Shown in pieces: positions 1 to 9,313 of a DNA stretch of 64,000 nt; positions within the stretch are counted from its first letter, which is position 1; every line of letters starts with the position of its first letter. A program made the position numbers and the translations under genes. This stretch comes from Atlantibacter hermannii (GTDB lineage Bacteria > Pseudomonadota > Gammaproteobacteria > Enterobacterales > Enterobacteriaceae), in assembly GCA_900635495.1 (NCBI GenBank), contig LR134136.1:1860001-1924000 (forward strand), read 5' to 3'. The notes under the pieces are model-generated. The model did no database searches, was not told the DNA's origin, and saw only the letters and a list, made by a program, of their open reading frames with translations.

Positions 1-1738
1 CCATGTTGGACAAGAAGTGACGCTGTGTGGTTGGGTCAATCGTCGTCGCGATCTCGGCAGCCTGATTTTTATCGACATGCGTGACCGTGAAGGCATTGTG
101 CAGGTGTTCTTTGATCCTGACCGCGATGCGGCGTTCAAACTGGCCTCTGAATTGCGTAATGAGTTTTGCATTCAAATCACCGGTCTGGTGCGTGCGCGCG
201 ACGAACGAAATATAAACCGCGACATGGCGACCGGCGAAGTGGAAGTGTTCGCGACCGGCCTGAACATCATCAACCGCGCTGAGCCGCTCCCCCTGGACTC
301 CAACCAGGTCAATACCGAAGAAGCTCGCCTGAAATACCGTTACCTCGACCTGCGTCGTCCGGAAATGGCAACCCGCCTGAAAACCCGCGCAAAAATCACC
401 AGCTTTGTGCGTCGCTTTATGGATGACCACGGTTTCCTCGACATCGAAACCCCGATGCTGACCAAGGCCACCCCGGAAGGCGCGCGCGATTATCTGGTGC
501 CGTCCCGCGTTCATAAAGGTAAGTTCTACGCGCTGCCGCAGTCTCCTCAGCTGTTCAAACAGCTGCTGATGATGTCTGGCTTCGATCGCTACTATCAGAT
601 TGTTAAATGCTTCCGCGACGAAGATTTACGTGCTGACCGTCAGCCTGAATTCACCCAGATCGATGTGGAAACCTCGTTCATGACCGCGCCGCAAGTGCGT
701 GAAGTGATGGAAAAACTGGTTCATGGCCTGTGGCTGGACGTGAAGGGCGTTGACCTGGGCGCGTTCCCGGTAATGACCTTTGCCGAAGCCGAGCGCCGTT
801 ACGGCTCTGATAAGCCGGATCTGCGTAACCCGATGGAACTGGTTGATGTTGCTGACCTGGTGAAAGACGTGGAATTCAGCGTCTTCGCGGGCCCGGCTAA
901 CGACGCAAAAGGCCGCGTCGCCGCCCTGCGCGTACCGGGTGGTGCAGAGCTGACCCGTAAGCAGATCGACGAGTACGGCAAATTTGTGACGATTTATGGC
1001 GCGAAAGGCCTGGCATACATCAAAGTTAACCAGCGCAGTGCCGGTATTGAAGGCATTAACAGCCCGATCGCTAAATTCCTTAATGCCGATATCATCAACG
1101 CTATCCTTGAGCGCACCGGCGCACAGGACGGCGATATGATTTTCTTTGGCGCGGACCACAAAAAAGTGGTTGCCGACGCACTGGGCGCGCTGCGCCTCAA
1201 GTTGGGCAAGGATCTGAAAATCACCGACGAAAGCGCCTGGGCGCCGTTGTGGGTGATCGACTTCCCGATGTTTGAAGAAGATGGGGAAGGCGGCCTGACC
1301 GCGATGCATCATCCGTTCACGTCACCAAAAGACATGAGCGCCGCCGAGCTGAAAGCCGCGCCAGAAAATGCCGTGGCTAACGCCTACGATATGGTCATCA
1401 ACGGCTATGAAGTGGGTGGCGGTTCCGTGCGTATTTATAGCGGTGAAATGCAGCAAACCGTGTTTGGCATTCTGGGCATCAATGAACAGGAACAACGCGA
1501 GAAATTCGGCTTCCTGCTCGACGCCCTGAAATTCGGTACGCCGCCGCATGCGGGCCTGGCGTTTGGTCTGGATCGCCTGACCATGCTGCTGACCGGCACC
1601 GACAACATTCGCGACGTTATCGCCTTCCCGAAAACCACTGCTGCAGCGTGTCTGATGACCGAAGCGCCGAGCTTCGCCAACCAGGCGGCGCTGGAAGAGC
1701 TGGGCATTGCCGTGGTGAAGAAGGAAGAGAAAAACTGA
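1..1738 (+). CDS. aspS: Aspartyl-tRNA synthetase, 5' end outside the window
   Basis: Class II aminoacyl-tRNA synthetase that charges tRNA-Asp in the cytoplasm. The reading frame is open from base 2, and the first visible residues (HVGQEVTLCGWVNRRRD) lie about 13 residues into the E. coli protein, so only the start is missing. The N-terminal OB-fold anticodon-binding domain is followed by the catalytic core with the motif 2 region FRDEDLRADRQPEFTQ and motif 3 GLAFGLDRL near the C-terminus; the bacterial GAD insertion lies between. The internal GTG at 17 is a codon, not the start. nudB begins one base after the stop, so the two are probably cotranscribed. Confidence 0.98.
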   Translation, partial: HVGQEVTLCGWVNRRRDLGSLIFIDMRDREGIVQVFFDPDRDAAFKLASELRNEFCIQITGLVRARDERNINRDMATGEVEVFATGLNIINRAEPLPLDSNQVNTEEARLKYRYLDLRRPEMATRLKTRAKITSFVRRFMDDHGFLDIETPMLTKATPEGARDYLVPSRVHKGKFYALPQSPQLFKQLLMMSGFDRYYQIVKCFRDEDLRADRQPEFTQIDVETSFMTAPQVREVMEKLVHGLWLDVKGVDLGAFPVMTFAEAERRYGSDKPDLRNPMELVDVADLVKDVEFSVFAGPANDAKGRVAALRVPGGAELTRKQIDEYGKFVTIYGAKGLAYIKVNQRSAGIEGINSPIAKFLNADIINAILERTGAQDGDMIFFGADHKKVVADALGALRLKLGKDLKITDESAWAPLWVIDFPMFEEDGEGGLTAMHHPFTSPKDMSAAELKAAPENAVANAYDMVINGYEVGGGSVRIYSGEMQQTVFGILGINEQEQREKFGFLLDALKFGTPPHAGLAFGLDRLTMLLTGTDNIRDVIAFPKTTAAACLMTEAPSFANQAALEELGIAVVKKEEKN

Positions 1739-1739
1739 G

Positions 1740-2183
1740 ATGGCCTTTAAGCGTCCCGTTTCTGTTCTGGTAGTGATTTTCGCGAGAGATACGAAGCGGG
1801 TGCTGATGTTGCAGCGGCGCGACGATCCTGACTTCTGGCAGTCGGTAACCGGCAGTGTGGAAGAAGGGGAAACAGCGCCGCAAGCCGCCGCGCGTGAAGT
1901 AAAGGAAGAGGTCTCGATTGACGTTGCGCTTGAGCAACTGACCTTGATGGACTGTCAACGCACGGTGGAGTTCGAAATTTTTAGTCATTTACGTCATCGC
2001 TATGCGCCGGGAATCGTTCGTAATACCGAGACCTGGTTTTGCCTGGCCTTGCCAAACGAGCGGGAGATCGTGTTTACCGAACATCTGACCTACCGCTGGA
2101 TGAACGCGGCGGAAGCCGCCGCGCTCACCAAATCGTGGAGCAACCGGCAAGCGATTGAAGAATTTGTAATTAACGCAGCCTGA
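1740..2183 (+). CDS. nudB: Dihydroneopterin triphosphate diphosphatase (Nudix)
   Basis: Nudix hydrolase that removes pyrophosphate from dihydroneopterin triphosphate in folate synthesis. The protein is 147 residues. The Nudix box runs from G38 with E44, R52-E53 and E56-E57, and the ladder of charged residues needed for Mg binding is complete; the usual box glycine is serine here, and I recall threonine at that place in E. coli. The C-terminus WSNRQAIEEFVINAA is typical of the family. The ATG sits one base after the aspS stop, with an AG-rich stretch at the end of aspS as ribosome-binding site, which points to translational coupling. Confidence 0.95.
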   Translation: MAFKRPVSVLVVIFARDTKRVLMLQRRDDPDFWQSVTGSVEEGETAPQAAAREVKEEVSIDVALEQLTLMDCQRTVEFEIFSHLRHRYAPGIVRNTETWFCLALPNEREIVFTEHLTYRWMNAAEAAALTKSWSNRQAIEEFVINAA

Positions 2184-2210
2184 AAGGGCGCGCTTTTTGA
2201 GGAAATAGTT

Positions 2211-2951
2211 ATGGCAGGTCACAGTAAATGGGCCAACACCAAACACCGCAAAGCGGCACAGGATGCCAAGCGCGGTAAGATTTTCACCAAAATTATTCGC
2301 GAGCTGGTTACCGCAGCGCGGTTAGGCGGCGGCGACGCAGGTTCTAACCCGCGTCTGCGTGCGGCGATCGACAAAGCGCTGTCAAACAACATGACCCGCG
2401 ACACCCTGAACCGTGCTATTGCGCGCGGCGTGGGCGGTGATGATGATGCGAATATGGAAACCATCATTTATGAAGGTTACGGTCCTGGCGGTACGGCGGT
2501 GATGGTGGAATGCCTGTCCGATAACCGCAACCGTACCGTGGCGGAAGTGCGTCATGCCTTCAGCAAATGCGGCGGCAACCTGGGAACCGATGGTTCCGTG
2601 GCTTATCTGTTCAGCAAGAAAGGGGTGATCTCTTTCGAAGCGGGCGACGAAGACGCGATCATGGAAGCTGCGCTGGAAGCGGGCGCTGAAGACGTGGTGA
2701 CCTTCGACGACGGCGCCATTGACGTGTATACCGCCTGGGAAGAAATGGGCGCCGTGCGCGACGCACTGGAAGCCGCTGGCCTGAAAGCCGACAACGCCGA
2801 AGTCTCGATGATCCCGTCAACCAAAGCGGATATGGATGCAGAAACTGCGCCGAAACTGCTGCGTTTGATCGATATGCTGGAAGATTGCGACGATGTGCAG
2901 GAGGTCTACCATAACGGCGAGATCTCCGACGAGGTTGCAGCGACTCTCTGA
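2211..2951 (+). CDS. yebC: YebC/PmpR family protein
   Basis: Conserved cytoplasmic protein of 246 residues, the usual length. It begins with the family hallmark MAGHSKWANTKHRKAAQDAK. Members have been described both as DNA-binding transcription regulators and as factors that help ribosomes through difficult peptide stretches; nothing in the sequence decides between them. GAGG is the ribosome-binding site (AGGAAATAGTT before ATG). It follows nudB by 27 bases and precedes ruvC by 37 bases, in the same order as in E. coli. Confidence 0.96.
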   Translation: MAGHSKWANTKHRKAAQDAKRGKIFTKIIRELVTAARLGGGDAGSNPRLRAAIDKALSNNMTRDTLNRAIARGVGGDDDANMETIIYEGYGPGGTAVMVECLSDNRNRTVAEVRHAFSKCGGNLGTDGSVAYLFSKKGVISFEAGDEDAIMEAALEAGAEDVVTFDDGAIDVYTAWEEMGAVRDALEAAGLKADNAEVSMIPSTKADMDAETAPKLLRLIDMLEDCDDVQEVYHNGEISDEVAATL

Positions 2952-2988
2952 TGAGAGCGTATCTCCCCCTGATAACCGGAGGCGCGTG

Positions 2989-3510
2989 ATGGCGATTATT
3001 CTCGGCATTGACCCGGGGTCACGCGTTACCGGCTATGGTGTGATCCGCCAGGTCGGTCGACAGCTAACCTATATGGGCAGCGGTTGTATCCGCACCAAAG
3101 TGGACGATTTACCCTCGCGGTTGAAACTGATTTACGCGGGGGTAAGCGAAATCATTACCCAGTTCCAGCCGGACTTTTTCGCCATTGAGCAGGTTTTTAT
3201 GGCGAAGAACGCCGACTCTGCGCTCAAGCTCGGCCAGGCCCGCGGCGTGGCGATTGTCGCGGCGGTGAATCAGGATTTGCCGGTGTTTGAATACGCTGCC
3301 CGTCAGGTAAAGCAAACGGTGGTCGGCATCGGCAGCGCCGAGAAAAGCCAGGTTCAGCATATGGTGCGTACCTTGCTTAAGCTTCCCGCCAATCCCCAGG
3401 CGGATGCGGCGGATGCGCTGGCTATCGCCATTACCCACTGCCATATCAGCCAGAATGCGTCGCAAATGAGCGAGTCGCGTCTTAATCTGGCAAGAGGGCG
3501 GTTAAGATAA
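2989..3510 (+). CDS. ruvC: Crossover junction endodeoxyribonuclease RuvC
   Basis: Holliday-junction resolvase of 173 residues, the family's usual length. The four catalytic acidic residues are present: D8 (GIDPGS), E67 (AIEQVF), D139 and D142 (QADAADALA). I chose the ATG at 2989 because it gives MAIILGIDPG, the conserved N-terminus, and has GGAGG seven bases upstream; an open frame continues further 5' but overlaps yebC. The gene yebB, which lies between ruvC and ruvA in E. coli, is absent; only 111 bases separate ruvC from ruvA here. Confidence 0.97.
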   Translation: MAIILGIDPGSRVTGYGVIRQVGRQLTYMGSGCIRTKVDDLPSRLKLIYAGVSEIITQFQPDFFAIEQVFMAKNADSALKLGQARGVAIVAAVNQDLPVFEYAARQVKQTVVGIGSAEKSQVQHMVRTLLKLPANPQADAADALAIAITHCHISQNASQMSESRLNLARGRLR

Positions 3511-3513
3511 ATC

Positions 3514-3541
3514 AGGCTGGATATCTATCCAGCCTTTTTTA
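3514..3541 (+). promoter_or_regulatory. LexA box upstream of ruvAB that also forms an intrinsic terminator for ruvC
   Basis: CTG-GATATCTATC-CAG at 3517-3532 fits the SOS operator pattern CTG-N10-CAG and matches the E. coli ruvA operator as I remember it. The same palindrome, extended to a 9-bp stem GGCTGGATA/TATCCAGCC (3515-3523, 3526-3534), runs straight into a T tract at 3535-3541, which is the form of an intrinsic terminator. The operator role is well supported by position before ruvAB; terminator activity is inferred from structure alone. Confidence 0.85.
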
Positions 3542-3621
3542 TATGATAACCTTACTCTCTTTCACGCCGTCGTCGCGTGAAGTTCCACTTATTTGATAGC
3601 CGCTAACCGCAGGAGCGTATT

Positions 3622-4239
3622 GTGATAGGCAGACTCAGAGGCATCGTCCTGGAAAAACAACCCCCGCTGGTTTTACTGGAGGCGGGCGGTGTCGGATATG
3701 AAGTGCATATGCCGATGACCTGCTTTTATGAGCTCCCGGAAACGGGCAAGGAAGCCGTAGTATTCACCCATTTTGTGGTGCGTGAGGATGCGCAACTGCT
3801 GTTCGGCTTTAACAATAAGCAGGAACGCACCCTGTTCCGCGAATTAATTAAAGTGAACGGCGTCGGCCCGAAGCTGGCGCTGGCTATTCTCTCCGGCATG
3901 TCGGCGCAGCAGTTCGTCAACGCGGTAGAACGCGAAGAACCCGCCGCGCTGGTGAAGTTGCCGGGCATTGGCAAGAAAACCGCCGAGCGTCTGGTTGTGG
4001 AAATGAAAGATCGCTTTAAAGGCCTGCATGGCGACCTGTTCACGCCTGCCGCCGATCTGGTGCTGACGTCTCCCGCCGGTCCGGCCCAGGACGATGCCGA
4101 AGCGGAAGCCGTTGCCGCGCTGGTGGCTTTGGGCTATAAACCGCAGGAAGCGAGCCGTATGGTGAGCAAACTGGCGCGTCCTGATGCGGACAGCGAAACC
4201 CTTATCCGCGAAGCATTACGCGCGGCATTGGTGAGGTAA
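3622..4239 (+). CDS. ruvA: Holliday junction branch migration protein RuvA
   Basis: RuvA tetramers bind the four-way junction and recruit the RuvB motor. The protein is 205 residues and starts MIGRLRGIVLEKQ from a GTG codon at 3622, with AGGAG at 3611-3615. Domain I (OB fold) is followed by two helix-hairpin-helix motifs, seen as VNGVGPKLA and LPGIGKKTAERL, and by the small C-terminal domain III that contacts RuvB. The stop is followed after three bases by the ruvB start. The SOS box lies 90 bases upstream. Confidence 0.97.
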   Translation: MIGRLRGIVLEKQPPLVLLEAGGVGYEVHMPMTCFYELPETGKEAVVFTHFVVREDAQLLFGFNNKQERTLFRELIKVNGVGPKLALAILSGMSAQQFVNAVEREEPAALVKLPGIGKKTAERLVVEMKDRFKGLHGDLFTPAADLVLTSPAGPAQDDAEAEAVAALVALGYKPQEASRMVSKLARPDADSETLIREALRAALVR

Positions 4240-4242
4240 CGG

Positions 4243-5253
4243 ATGATAGAAGCAGATCGCCTGGTTTCCGCCGCGAGCATAACCCAGGAAGAGATCATCG
4301 ACCGGGCGATTCGTCCGAAGCTGCTGGAAGAGTATATCGGCCAGCCGCAGGTGCGCTCGCAAATGGAAATCTTTATTCAGGCGGCCCGGTTGCGCGGCGA
4401 CGCGCTGGATCATCTGTTGATTTTTGGCCGCCGGGCTTAGGCAAAACCACGCTGGCAGGCATTGTCGCCAATGAGCTGGGCGTAAACCTGCGCACCACCT
4501 CCGGCCCGGTTCTGGAAAAAGCTGGCGATCTTGCCGCTATGCTTACCAACCTTGAGCCTCACGATGTGCTGTTTATTGATGAGATCCACCGTCTTTTCTC
4601 CGGTGGTGGAAGAGGTGCTGTATCCGGCGATGGAAGATTATCAGCTGGATATCATGATCGGCGAAGGACCGGCCGCACGCTCAATTAAAATCGATCTGCC
4701 GCCCTTTACCTTAATTGGCGCAACCACTCGCGCCGGGTCACTGACCTCGCCCCTGCGTGACCGTTTCGGTATTGTTCAGCGGCTGGAGTTCTACCAGGTG
4801 CCGGATTTGCAGCATATCGTTAATCGCAGCGCCCAGCATATGGGGCTGGATATGAGTCATGAAGGCGCGCTGGAAGTGGCGAAACGCGCCCGTGGTACGC
4901 CGCGTATCGCTAACCGTCTGCTGCGCCGGGTGCGGGATTTTGCTGAAGTCCGCCACAATGGGGTGATTTCTCAGGACGTCGCGGCCCAGGCGCTGGATAT
5001 GCTTAACGTTGATGCCGAGGGCTTCGACTACATGGACCGCAAACTGCTGCTGGCGATCATTGATAAATTCTTTGGCGGGCCGGTGGGGCTGGATAACCTG
5101 GCCGCGGCGATTGGCGAAGAGCGTGAAACCATCGAAGATGTACTAGAGCCCTTCCTGATACAGCAAGGCTTTTTGCAACGCACGCCGCGTGGGCGTATGG
5201 CGACGGTACGCGCCTGGGAACATTTCGGCATTAAGCCGCCGGTGTTGCCGTAA
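4243..5253 (+). CDS. ruvB: Holliday junction DNA helicase RuvB, two compensating frameshifts as read
   Basis: AAA+ ATPase that drives branch migration with RuvA. As read, the frame ends at a stop (4438-4440) inside the Walker A region. The sequence after LIFG reads as if one C were missing from a CCC run at about 4425-4430: adding it restores GPPGLGKTT. A second change, an extra T in the run at about 4592-4595 just after DEIHR, brings the frame back. With both undone the gene encodes 336 residues, exactly the usual length, with Walker B DEIHR, sensor GATTRAG and the arginine finger region intact. Two opposite indels 165 bases apart in a housekeeping gene argue for sequence error, not decay. 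Confidence 0.93.
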
Positions 5254-5260
5254 CAGATAT

Positions 5261-5290
5261 AAAAAAGGGCGGAATTAACCGCCCTTTTTA
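5261..5290. terminator. Bidirectional terminator between ruvB and znuB
   Basis: The inverted repeat AAGGGCGG/CCGCCCTT (5265-5272 and 5279-5286) is flanked by A and T runs on both sides, so it can end transcription of ruvAB from the left and znuCB from the right. Confidence 0.85.
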
Positions 5291-6076
5291 TTACGCCGCG
5301 CTTTTCTTCATCATGGTCACAATGAACATCAGCGCCGCCGCTAACACCACCGACGGCCCGGCAGGGGTGTCGTAAAACGCAGAAAAGGTCAGCCCCCCCG
5401 TGACAGCAATGATGCCGATGATGACCGCGATCCCGGCCATTTGTTCAGGCGTCCGGGCAAAGCGCCGGGCGGTTGCTGCCGGAATAATCAACAGCGACGT
5501 AATGATCAGCGCGCCGACAAATTTCATCGCCACGCCGATAGTCAGCGCCGTAACCAGCATCAACAGCATTTTTACGCGCTGCAATCTGACGCCGTCCACA
5601 AACGCCAGGTCAGGGCTGATAGTCATTGCCAGCAGACTGCGCCATTGCCAGGCCAGTACCGCGAGGACGACCGCTACGCCGATGGCGATAGAGATAATGT
5701 CCGCAGGCGTTACCGACAGCAAATCGCCAAACAGATAGGCCATCAAATCCACGCGAATACCCGACATCAGGCTGACTACCACCAGGCCCAGCGACAACGC
5801 GCTGTGCGCCATAATTCCGAGCAGGGTATCAATCGCCAGGTGAGGGCGTTTTTCCAGTACCACCAGCCCGAGCGCCAGCAGCAGCGTCACGGCGATCACC
5901 GCATAGAACGGATTCACATTCAACAGCAGACCGAACGCGACCCCAAGCAGCGACGCATGGGCGAGGGTGTCACCGAAATAAGACATCCGTCGCCAGACAA
6001 CAAATGAGCCCAGCGGGCCCGCCGCACAGGCGAGCAAAATCCCGGCAAACCAGCCGGGCAGTAATAATTCAATCAT
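5291..6076 (-). CDS. znuB: Zinc ABC transporter permease ZnuB
   Basis: Inner-membrane permease of the high-affinity zinc importer ZnuABC. The 261 residues are dominated by hydrophobic segments typical of the ABC-3 family of metal permeases, with the early conserved stretch GSFVVWRRMSYFGDTLAHAS. The start at 6076 overlaps the end of znuC by four bases, indicating translational coupling in a znuCB operon that is transcribed away from znuA. Confidence 0.96.
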   Translation of the reverse strand: MIELLLPGWFAGILLACAAGPLGSFVVWRRMSYFGDTLAHASLLGVAFGLLLNVNPFYAVIAVTLLLALGLVVLEKRPHLAIDTLLGIMAHSALSLGLVVVSLMSGIRVDLMAYLFGDLLSVTPADIISIAIGVAVVLAVLAWQWRSLLAMTISPDLAFVDGVRLQRVKMLLMLVTALTIGVAMKFVGALIITSLLIIPAATARRFARTPEQMAGIAVIIGIIAVTGGLTFSAFYDTPAGPSVVLAAALMFIVTMMKKSAA

Positions 6077-6828
6077 GAGTGACCATTTCCCCGACGCAGG
6101 ACAATCCGACCCTGAAGGTCGTGGCGATGATTATGGTTATGGCGGTAGATACCGAGTTGTTCCGCGCCGCGCGGGCCGAACATAGAAATAAACTCAGGAT
6201 GCGTCGATACCACTTCCGGCGTACCGGAGCAGCATATGTGGTGATTCAGGCACAGCACGTCGTCGGTTTTCGCCATGACCAGATGTAAATCATGAGAAAC
6301 CATCAGCACCGCGCAATCCAGTTCGCAGCGCAGTTTGTCGATTAAATCGTACAGCGCCACCTGACCGTTAACGTCCACGCCCTGTGTGGGTTCGTCAAGG
6401 ACCAGCAACTGGGGTTGATTGAGCAGCGCACGTGCCAGCAAAACACGCTGATTTTCGCCACCCGAAAGTTTCTGCATCGGCGCATCAATCAGATGCCCTG
6501 CCTGAACGCGTTTTAACGCGGGCAAGATGTCCTCTTTGCGTGCGCCAGGGCGCAGGCGCATAAAGCGGCTCACCGTCAGCGGTAGCGTGGCATCAAGGTG
6601 CAGTTTTTGGGGAACGTAGCCGATGCGCAGATTGCGGTCGCGCTTGATGATCCCCTGGTCCGGTGCTACCAGCCCAAGCACGACGCGGACCAGCGTGGAT
6701 TTTCCGGCGCCATTAGGGCCGAGCAGCGTCAGGATGCGGCCTGGTTTCAGGCCCAGCGAGATGTCAGACAGCACGCGGCGTTGCCCAAACGAGACCGATA
6801 CATTTTCCAGTGTTACTAAATTCGTCAT
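6073..6828 (-). CDS. znuC: Zinc ABC transporter ATP-binding protein ZnuC
   Basis: Cytoplasmic ATPase of ZnuABC, 251 residues. Walker A GPNGAGKST is at 37-45, the ABC signature LSGGENQ at 121-127, and Walker B LLVLDEP at 141-147. The C-terminus is rich in histidine (YRHNHNHRHD), as in other ZnuC proteins, which may bind zinc. It is divergent from znuA; the Zur operator lies in the 78 bases between them. Confidence 0.97.
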   Translation of the reverse strand: MTNLVTLENVSVSFGQRRVLSDISLGLKPGRILTLLGPNGAGKSTLVRVVLGLVAPDQGIIKRDRNLRIGYVPQKLHLDATLPLTVSRFMRLRPGARKEDILPALKRVQAGHLIDAPMQKLSGGENQRVLLARALLNQPQLLVLDEPTQGVDVNGQVALYDLIDKLRCELDCAVLMVSHDLHLVMAKTDDVLCLNHHICCSGTPEVVSTHPEFISMFGPRGAEQLGIYRHNHNHRHDLQGRIVLRRGNGHS

Positions 6829-6855
6829 GAGAAATTAAGCGTTGCAGAAGTTATC

Positions 6856-6876
6856 GAATGTTATAATATCACATTC
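6856..6876. promoter_or_regulatory. Zur operator shared by znuA and znuCB
   Basis: An AT-rich imperfect palindrome centred on TGTTATAATATCACA lies between the divergent znuC and znuA genes. It fits the known enterobacterial Zur box (half-sites GAAATGTTATA), and the position is that of the znuCA operator in E. coli. It would repress both arms when zinc is plentiful. Confidence 0.85.
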
Positions 6877-6906
6877 TCGTGATGATTAACGATGGATAGT
6901 TAAATA

Positions 6907-7850
6907 ATGTTACATAAAAAGACGTTTCTTTGCGCTGCTCTTTCAGCAGCAGTTTGGGGTGGGATGATGGCGAATGCGCAGGCTGCGGTGGTCGCTTCGC
7001 TTAAACCACTCGGGTTTATCGCATCAGCCATTGCCGATGGCGTAACAGATACCGAAGTTTTACTCCCCGATGGCGCGTCTGAACATGACTATGCGCTGCG
7101 GCCATCCGATGTAAAACGCTTGAAAAACGCGGACTTAGTGGTCTGGGTCGGCCCTGAGATGGAAGCGTTTATGCAAAAACAGGTCGGCGAATTTCCTGAA
7201 CAGAAAAAAGTCGCGCTGAGTGCGTTGCCTGACGTGAAACCGTTACTCATGAAAGGGGAAGATGACGACGACGACCATGACCACGGCCACGATCATGACC
7301 ATGAAAACGGTGACCACGATCACCATCATGGTGAATACAACATGCATATTTGGCTTTCCCTGAAATTGCGCGGGCTTCAGCGGTTGCAATCCATGGAAAA
7401 TTAGTGGAACTTATGCCGCAAAGTAAGGCCAAACTAGACGCAAATCTGAAGGACTTTGAGGCCCATCTGGCCCAAACCGATAAGCAGGTTCGCGATGAGC
7501 TGGCACCGTTGAAAGGGAAGGGGTATTTCGTTTTTCATGACGCCTACGGCTATTACGAAAAACACTACGGTCTTACGCCCCTGGGTCACTTTACCGTTAA
7601 CCCTGAAATCCAGCCTGGTGCGCAGCGTTTACATGAAATCAGAACACAGTTGGTTGAGCAAAAAGCGACCTGCGTTTTTGCTGAGCCACAATTCAGGCCA
7701 GCGGTAATCGAAGCCGTTGCCAGGGGGACGTCTGTTCGTATGGGAACACTCGATCCGCTGGGAACCGATGTGAAATTGGGCAAAAATAGCTACAGCGAAT
7801 TCTTGACCCGGTTAGCAAACCAGTATGCGAGCTGCCTGAAAGGAGATTAA
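6907..7850 (+). CDS. znuA: Zinc ABC transporter substrate-binding protein ZnuA, one frameshift as read
   Basis: Periplasmic zinc-binding protein of ZnuABC. The signal peptide spans about residues 1-26 (cut after ANAQA). A zinc ligand lies at H60 (SEHDY), an acidic and histidine-rich loop covers about 118-142, and a second ligand is H147 (NMHIW). The frame breaks in the C run at 7358-7360: reading four C instead of three joins NMHIWLS to PEIARASAVAIHGK and gives 314 residues, a normal length. As read, the first frame stops at 7404 and the rest is in another frame to 7850. One missing C in a homopolymer is most simply a sequence error. Confidence 0.94.
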
Positions 7851-7865
7851 CGAGGAAGTGATTAC

Positions 7866-9189
7866 GTGCAACAGATAGCCCGCTCTGTCGCCCTGGCATT
7901 TAATAACCTGCCGCGCCCCCATCGCGTGATGTTGGGGTCGCTAACTTTTCTAACGCTTGCGGTCGCCGTCTGGCGACCGTACATCTATCACCCCGAAACC
8001 ACGCCGATCGTCAAAACCATTGAGCTTGAGAAAAGCGAAGTGCGTTCTCTGTTGCCTGAGGCCAGTGAGCCTATCGATCAGGCTCCGCCAGAAGAAGACG
8101 ATGCCATTCCGCAGGATGAGCTGGATGACAAAACGGCGGGTGAAACCGGCGTGCATGAATATGTCGTTTCTACCGGCGATACGCTAAGCAGCGTACTGAA
8201 CCAGTACGGCATCGACATGGGGGATATCAGCACCCTCGCGAACGTCGATAAAGACCTGCGTAATTTGAAAATCGGTCAGCAAATTTCCTGGACGTTAACA
8301 CCGGAAGGCGAAACTGCAACGCCTGACCTGGGAAATGTCGCGCCGTGAAACCCGTACTTACGACCGCGTCGACGGCGGGTTCAAAATGAGCAGTGAAATT
8401 GCCGAAGGCGACTGGGTCAACAATGTTATCAAAGGCACGGTGGGCGGCAGCTTCGTTTCCAGCGCCAAAGAGGCCGGGCTCACCAGCAGCGAAATTAGCG
8501 CGGTGATTAAAGCCATGCAGTGGCAGATGGACTTCCGCAAACTGAAAAAAGGCGATGAGTTCTCCGTGCTGATGTCACGTGAGATGCTTGACGGCAAGCG
8601 CGAGCAGAGCCAACTGCTGGGCGTACGACTGCGTTCCAGCGGTAAAGATTACTATGCCGTACGCGCCGAAGACGGCAAATTCTATGACCGCAACGGTTCC
8701 GGGCTGGCGAAAGGCTTTATGCGTTTCCCTACGGTCAAACAGTTCCGCGTCTCGTCGAATTTCAACCCGCGTCGTTTGAACCCGGTTACCGGCCGCGTGG
8801 CGCCGCATAAAGGCGTCGACTTTGCGATGCCGCAGGGTACGCCGGTACTGGCGGTGGGCGATGGCGAAGTCGTGGTAGCGAAACGCAGTGGCGCGGCGGG
8901 ATATTACGTGGCAGTTCGTCATGGCCGCACCTATACCACGCGCTATATGCACCTGAAAAAGCTCCTTGTGAAGCCAGGCCAGAAAGTGAAACGTGGCGAT
9001 CGTATCGCGCTGTCGGGTAACACCGGACGTTCTACCGGCCCACACCTGCATTTCGAAATGTGGATTAACCAGCAGGCGGTAAACCCGCTGACGGCGAAAC
9101 TGCCGCGTTCTGAGGGCCTGACCGGTAGCGATCGTAAAGATTACCTGGCGCAGGTGAAAGAAGTGGTGCCGCAACTGCGTTTTGATTAA
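7866..9189 (+). CDS. mepM: Murein DD-endopeptidase MepM, one frameshift as read
   Basis: Peptidoglycan hydrolase that cleaves D-Ala-meso-DAP crosslinks to let the wall grow. A GTG start at 7866 gives an N-terminal membrane anchor at about residues 20-38, a LysM-like domain (YVVSTGDTLSSVLNQYG) and an M23 metallopeptidase domain with HKGVDFAMP and HLHFEMW zinc motifs. An extra A in the run at 8311-8313 shifts the frame: removing it joins EGE to LQRLTWEMSRRETRTYD and gives 440 residues, exactly the E. coli length. It follows znuA by 15 bases, as in E. coli. Confidence 0.94.
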
Positions 9190-9206
9190 TCAGCCTGATT
9201 AACATT

Positions 9207-9240
9207 AAGCCGACATCCCCTGGGTGTCGGCTTTTCTTTT
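9207..9240 (+). terminator. Intrinsic terminator after mepM
   Basis: Stem AAGCCGACA/TGTCGGCTT (9207-9215 and 9225-9233) followed by a T-rich tail ending at 9240. Confidence 0.85.
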
Positions 9241-9313
9241 GTCTCACGCCGCATCAGACGCTAAAATAACGGATTATTTTGCCCGTTGTGATGGGCACCG
9301 GACGGAAAAGCGC

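Noticed and set aside
626..1312. Long open frame on the minus strand inside aspS (and similar long antisense frames within lpxM, prc, letB, yoaE)
   Set aside because: They lie opposite strongly conserved genes, have no ribosome-binding site or family likeness, and are the usual shadow of GC-rich coding sequence.
4427..4595. Programmed frameshifting in ruvB, prc, minD or fadD
   Set aside because: The breaks do not share a slippery heptamer or downstream structure, include both insertions and deletions, and occur in families not known to frameshift.
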